From Parvibaculum sp. (GTDB lineage Bacteria; Pseudomonadota; Alphaproteobacteria; Parvibaculales; Parvibaculaceae): 7,526 nt of DNA. Positions within the stretch are counted from its first letter, which is position 1. The number at the start of each line of letters is the position of its first letter. The stretch spans positions 1-7,526 of the forward strand of contig JAGUWA010000359.1 in assembly GCA_020062605.1 (NCBI GenBank). Direction: 5' to 3'. The notes under the pieces were generated by a model that worked only from the letters and a program-made list of their open reading frames with translations, was not told the DNA's origin and searched no databases. Both the position numbers and the translations under genes were made by a program. Positions 5,797 through 7,526 of this stretch are shown one piece after another.

Positions 5797-6621
5797 CTAC
5801 TTGCCGAGCGCCCTTGCTCTGTCACGCGCAGCCAGCGCGGCACGCCGCATCAGCGGCGACAATCCCCCCTCGCCCATCAACACGTCGAGCGCCGCGGCGG
5901 TCGTGCCGCCGGGCGATGTGACATTGGCCCGAAGCTCGGAGGCAGGCTCATTCATCCGGTGAAGCATTTCGCCCGAGCCGCTTACCGTCGCCCGCGCAAG
6001 CTTCATGGCGAGAGTTGCATCGAGCCCCAGCGCTTCGCCCGCCGCCGCGAGACACTCCACCATGTAGAAGACATAGGCCGGACCGCTACCCGACACCGCC
6101 GTCACGGCGTCAATCAGTCCCTCGTTCTCGACCCATCCAACCTCTCCCACAGCGGCAAGAAGTCGATCCGCGAGTTCCTTCTGTTCCGCCGTCACGCGCA
6201 CATTGGCGCAAGCGACCGTAATTCCCCGGCCGATCGCGGCCGGTGTATTCGGCATGGCGCGAATGGCGCGAACCTCTGCACCCAGCATATCCTCCAACCG
6301 ATGAAGCCCGATCCCCGCTGCGATCGAAAGAAAGACCGTATCCGCCGAAACGAGCGGTGCGAGTTCCGGCAGAACGTCGCCCACCGACTGCGGCTTCACC
6401 GCAAGAAGGACGAGCGCAGGACGCTTAGCAGCGATTTCCTGCACGGATGCGTTGAACGAAACCCCCTTCGCAGCAAGCTGCGCGATTTCAGCCGAAGGCG
6501 CGGGATCCCGCACTTCCACGAGCTGCGGCGCGAGCCCGTTGGCAAGCCAGCCCGAAAGCAGCGCGCCGCCCATCTTGCCCGCGCCCACAAGGACGAGCGG
6601 GCGTTCGAGTGAAAATGTCAT
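5797..6621 (-). CDS. proC: Pyrroline-5-carboxylate reductase
   Basis: This 274-residue cytoplasmic enzyme reduces 1-pyrroline-5-carboxylate to proline with NAD(P)H, the last step of proline synthesis. The Rossmann glycine motif is GAGKMG (13-18), followed by LLAVKPQ (72-78), the RAMPNTPA motif (121-128), and the C-terminal signature AVSGSGPAYVFYMVE (175-189). The proC signature LRANVTSPGGTTAAAL (230-245) is complete and forms part of the substrate site. Length matches the family (about 270). ATG 6621 is the only start before an in-frame stop at 6637-6639, though its ribosome-binding site is weak. The YbjN-domain gene lies 46 bases upstream on the same strand and the TetR-like gene 55 bases downstream, so co-transcription is likely. 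Confidence 0.96.
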   Translation of the reverse strand: MTFSLERPLVLVGAGKMGGALLSGWLANGLAPQLVEVRDPAPSAEIAQLAAKGVSFNASVQEIAAKRPALVLLAVKPQSVGDVLPELAPLVSADTVFLSIAAGIGLHRLEDMLGAEVRAIRAMPNTPAAIGRGITVACANVRVTAEQKELADRLLAAVGEVGWVENEGLIDAVTAVSGSGPAYVFYMVECLAAAGEALGLDATLAMKLARATVSGSGEMLHRMNEPASELRANVTSPGGTTAAALDVLMGEGGLSPLMRRAALAARDRARALGK

Positions 6622-6667
6622 GTCTGAAACCGTCGCTTACGGAAACCTTCGGGAAGGGCGCGCCGCC

Positions 6668-7171
6668 TCAGGCGCAGCCCTGCGTCTCGAACATGGCGGC
6701 GGTGATGGCCTCCTCGGCCGTCTTTCCCGCCCACATGACGAATTGCAGCGCCGGATAATAGCGCTCACTCGCCTCAACGGCGAGCCGCAGAAGCGCCTCG
6801 CACTGTTCCGGCGTGGCCGCAGCGCCGCCGCACAGAAGCAGGCTGTTGCGGTAGAGAACGACACCGTCGTCCGACCAGATATCGAAATGGCCGGACCAGA
6901 GCTGCTCGTTGATAAGGGTCAGCAGATGCCGCACCACGGGGCGCTTTTCAGGCGGCACGCGCAGATCGAGCGTGCAGGCAATGTGGAGGCCGGAAAGATC
7001 GTTCCGCCAGTTCAGCGAAAGCTGATAATCGCGCCACTCCCCGGCAACACAGATGTTGAGTTCGTCCTCATGGCTTCGCTCGAAGAACCAGTCCCGAATG
7101 GCGGCGACCTGTTCGAGAAGATCGAGCGGATTGCCGTCGAATTCCTCGGCCTCGGCAACAGTGCCTGACAT
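6668..7171 (-). CDS. YbjN-domain protein
   Basis: This 167-residue protein looks like the alphaproteobacterial YbjN-domain family often found beside proC. That family adopts a fold like type III secretion chaperones, and its biochemical role is not settled. Visible features are NPLDLLEQVAAIRDWFFER (14-32), alternating strand-like segments (ELNICVAGEWRDYQLSLNWR, GLHIACTLDLRVP), a helix KRPVVRHLLTLINEQLWSGHFDIW (76-99) and YRNSLLL (107-113). After a Gly-Ala turn the C-terminal helices run through SERYYPALQFVMWAGKTAEEAI. There is no signal peptide or membrane segment. The ATG at 7171 is preceded by AAGGA that touches the start codon, closer than ideal, but no better start exists. The E. coli YbjN literature concerns stress and motility regulation, and transfer of that role is inference. 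Confidence 0.85.
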   Translation of the reverse strand: MSGTVAEAEEFDGNPLDLLEQVAAIRDWFFERSHEDELNICVAGEWRDYQLSLNWRNDLSGLHIACTLDLRVPPEKRPVVRHLLTLINEQLWSGHFDIWSDDGVVLYRNSLLLCGGAAATPEQCEALLRLAVEASERYYPALQFVMWAGKTAEEAITAAMFETQGCA

Positions 7172-7350
7172 TCCTTACCCCGCTCGGGCCCCACTCTCTG
7201 CGGCAGGAGAACACCGCCTGCAGGCCTATATCTTGTGGGTAACCCGTCCCTGAAACACCAGACAACCGTGCCCGATGCGCTGAGTCGACGCAACCCTTCG
7301 CGGGCAGGGACCCGTGGAAAACCGCAGGGAATCTGTGGAAAGCAGGAAGC
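7172..7350. other. Intergenic region upstream of the YbjN-domain gene
   Basis: Apart from the direct repeat at 7304-7341 I see no convincing promoter. The minus strand has TTGTCT (about 7265-7260) and an AT-rich GATATA nearer the gene (about 7231-7226), but they are too far apart to form one standard promoter. No intrinsic terminator for the ubiK-like gene is visible, so read-through into ybjN is possible. Confidence 0.4.
7304..7341. repeat. Imperfect direct repeat between the ubiK-like and ybjN genes
   Basis: Two units, 7304-7320 and 7324-7341, both start GCAGGGA and end GTGGAAA. Their unit-to-unit distance is 20-21 bases, about two helical turns. They differ only in the three or four bases between these blocks. 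The position, ten bases after the ubiK-like stop and over 130 bases before the ybjN start on the minus strand, suits either an upstream activator site for ybjN or RNA structure. The minus-strand TTTCCAC blocks resemble degenerate DnaA boxes, with two mismatches each, which is not enough to claim that. Confidence 0.45.
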
Positions 7351-7526
7351 TCAACCCAGCGGCGACGTATCGCCCTCGGGGCCTGGCGCTGTCGGATCGT
7401 CGTCATCGGCCATTTTCCGGGCGCCCTTCTTCGCGGCGGCGGCTTTGGGGGCTTTGGCGGCCTCAAGCGCGTCGATGCGTGCCTTCAGAGCCTCATTTTC
7501 TTCCCGCGCGAGTTGGGCCATGGCAC
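7351..7526 (-). CDS. UbiK/BMFP accessory factor, C-terminus (partial)
   Basis: The minus-strand frame enters from the window edge and gives 58 complete codons, beginning A-M-A-Q-L-A-R-E-E-N-E-A-L, to the TGA at 7353-7351. The opening coiled-coil segment LAREENEALKARIDALEA matches the usual end of alphaproteobacterial BMFP/UbiK proteins. These are small membrane-associated factors that assist ubiquinone biosynthesis, as described for E. coli UbiK (YqiC). A tail follows of about 38 residues: a Lys/Ala/Pro-rich basic part, then an acidic ADDDDP and a Pro/Gly-rich end. The gene continues off the right edge, so the start is unknown. The nearest downstream gene on the strand is the YbjN-domain gene, 179 bases on. 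With only the C-terminus visible, other coiled-coil proteins remain possible. Confidence 0.65.
   Translation of the reverse strand, partial: AMAQLAREENEALKARIDALEAAKAPKAAAAKKGARKMADDDDPTAPGPEGDTSPLG

Noticed and set aside
5593..6612. Plus-strand open frame of 339 codons opposite proC and the TetR-like gene
   Set aside because: It spans two genuine minus-strand genes and their spacer, with Arg/His-rich low-quality protein; a shadow frame.
7304..7341. DnaA boxes or an origin in the TTTCCAC repeats
   Set aside because: Each copy has two mismatches to TTATCCACA, there is no AT-rich unwinding region, and no origin-linked gene such as dnaA or hemE is present.
1..7526. Mobile element, CRISPR array, phage or defence island
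   Set aside because: No transposase, integrase, regular short repeats, terminal inverted repeats or tRNA attachment site is seen, and composition is uniform across the window.

Overview
The window looks like ordinary chromosomal DNA from a GC-rich alphaproteobacterium, probably of the Hyphomicrobiales/Rhodobacterales type. The basis is high GC with strong third-position bias, an adjacent PetP/PetR-like regulator pair, a YbjN-proC pair, and an alphaproteobacterial-style UbiK (BMFP) C-terminus. I cannot name the genus from sequence alone. I see no mobile element, CRISPR array, rRNA or tRNA. Coding density is very high and every gene except the two at the window edges appears intact.

Layout, left to right. 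(1) Bases 1-726, plus strand: the last codons of an unidentified upstream gene, then moaD and moaE, the two subunits of molybdopterin synthase. (2) Bases 727-848: a convergent intergenic region with one hairpin terminator candidate per strand, for moaE (+) and ilvE (-). (3) Bases 849-1751, minus strand: ilvE, a branched-chain amino acid aminotransferase. (4) Bases 1752-1980: a divergent regulatory region. It holds a perfect 7-bp-arm inverted repeat next to the start codon of a MarR-family gene; the same repeat contains a TTGACA hexamer facing ilvE. (5) Bases 1981-4668, plus strand: a three-gene signalling operon of MarR regulator (PetP-like), OmpR-class response regulator (PetR-like) and EnvZ-like membrane histidine kinase. 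(6) Bases 4669-5114: a perfect 8-bp-arm palindrome overlapping a possible -35 element, then a small NTF2/SnoaL-like protein. (7) Bases 5121-7526, minus strand: read in transcription order, the C-terminus of a UbiK/BMFP accessory factor, a YbjN-domain protein, proC (proline biosynthesis) and a TetR-like protein whose C-terminal half resembles COQ9.

The strongest functional story is the signalling operon, in which a one-component MarR regulator is encoded with a complete two-component system. The inverted repeat could let the MarR protein control both its own operon and ilvE. The response regulator also has an unusually short segment between the second and third helices of its DNA-binding domain. 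In the minus-strand cluster, a COQ9-like protein and a UbiK-type factor lie within about 2.4 kb of each other, a possible ubiquinone link. I do not see a clearly unprecedented system; the items worth following are regulatory motifs and these two protein-level oddities.
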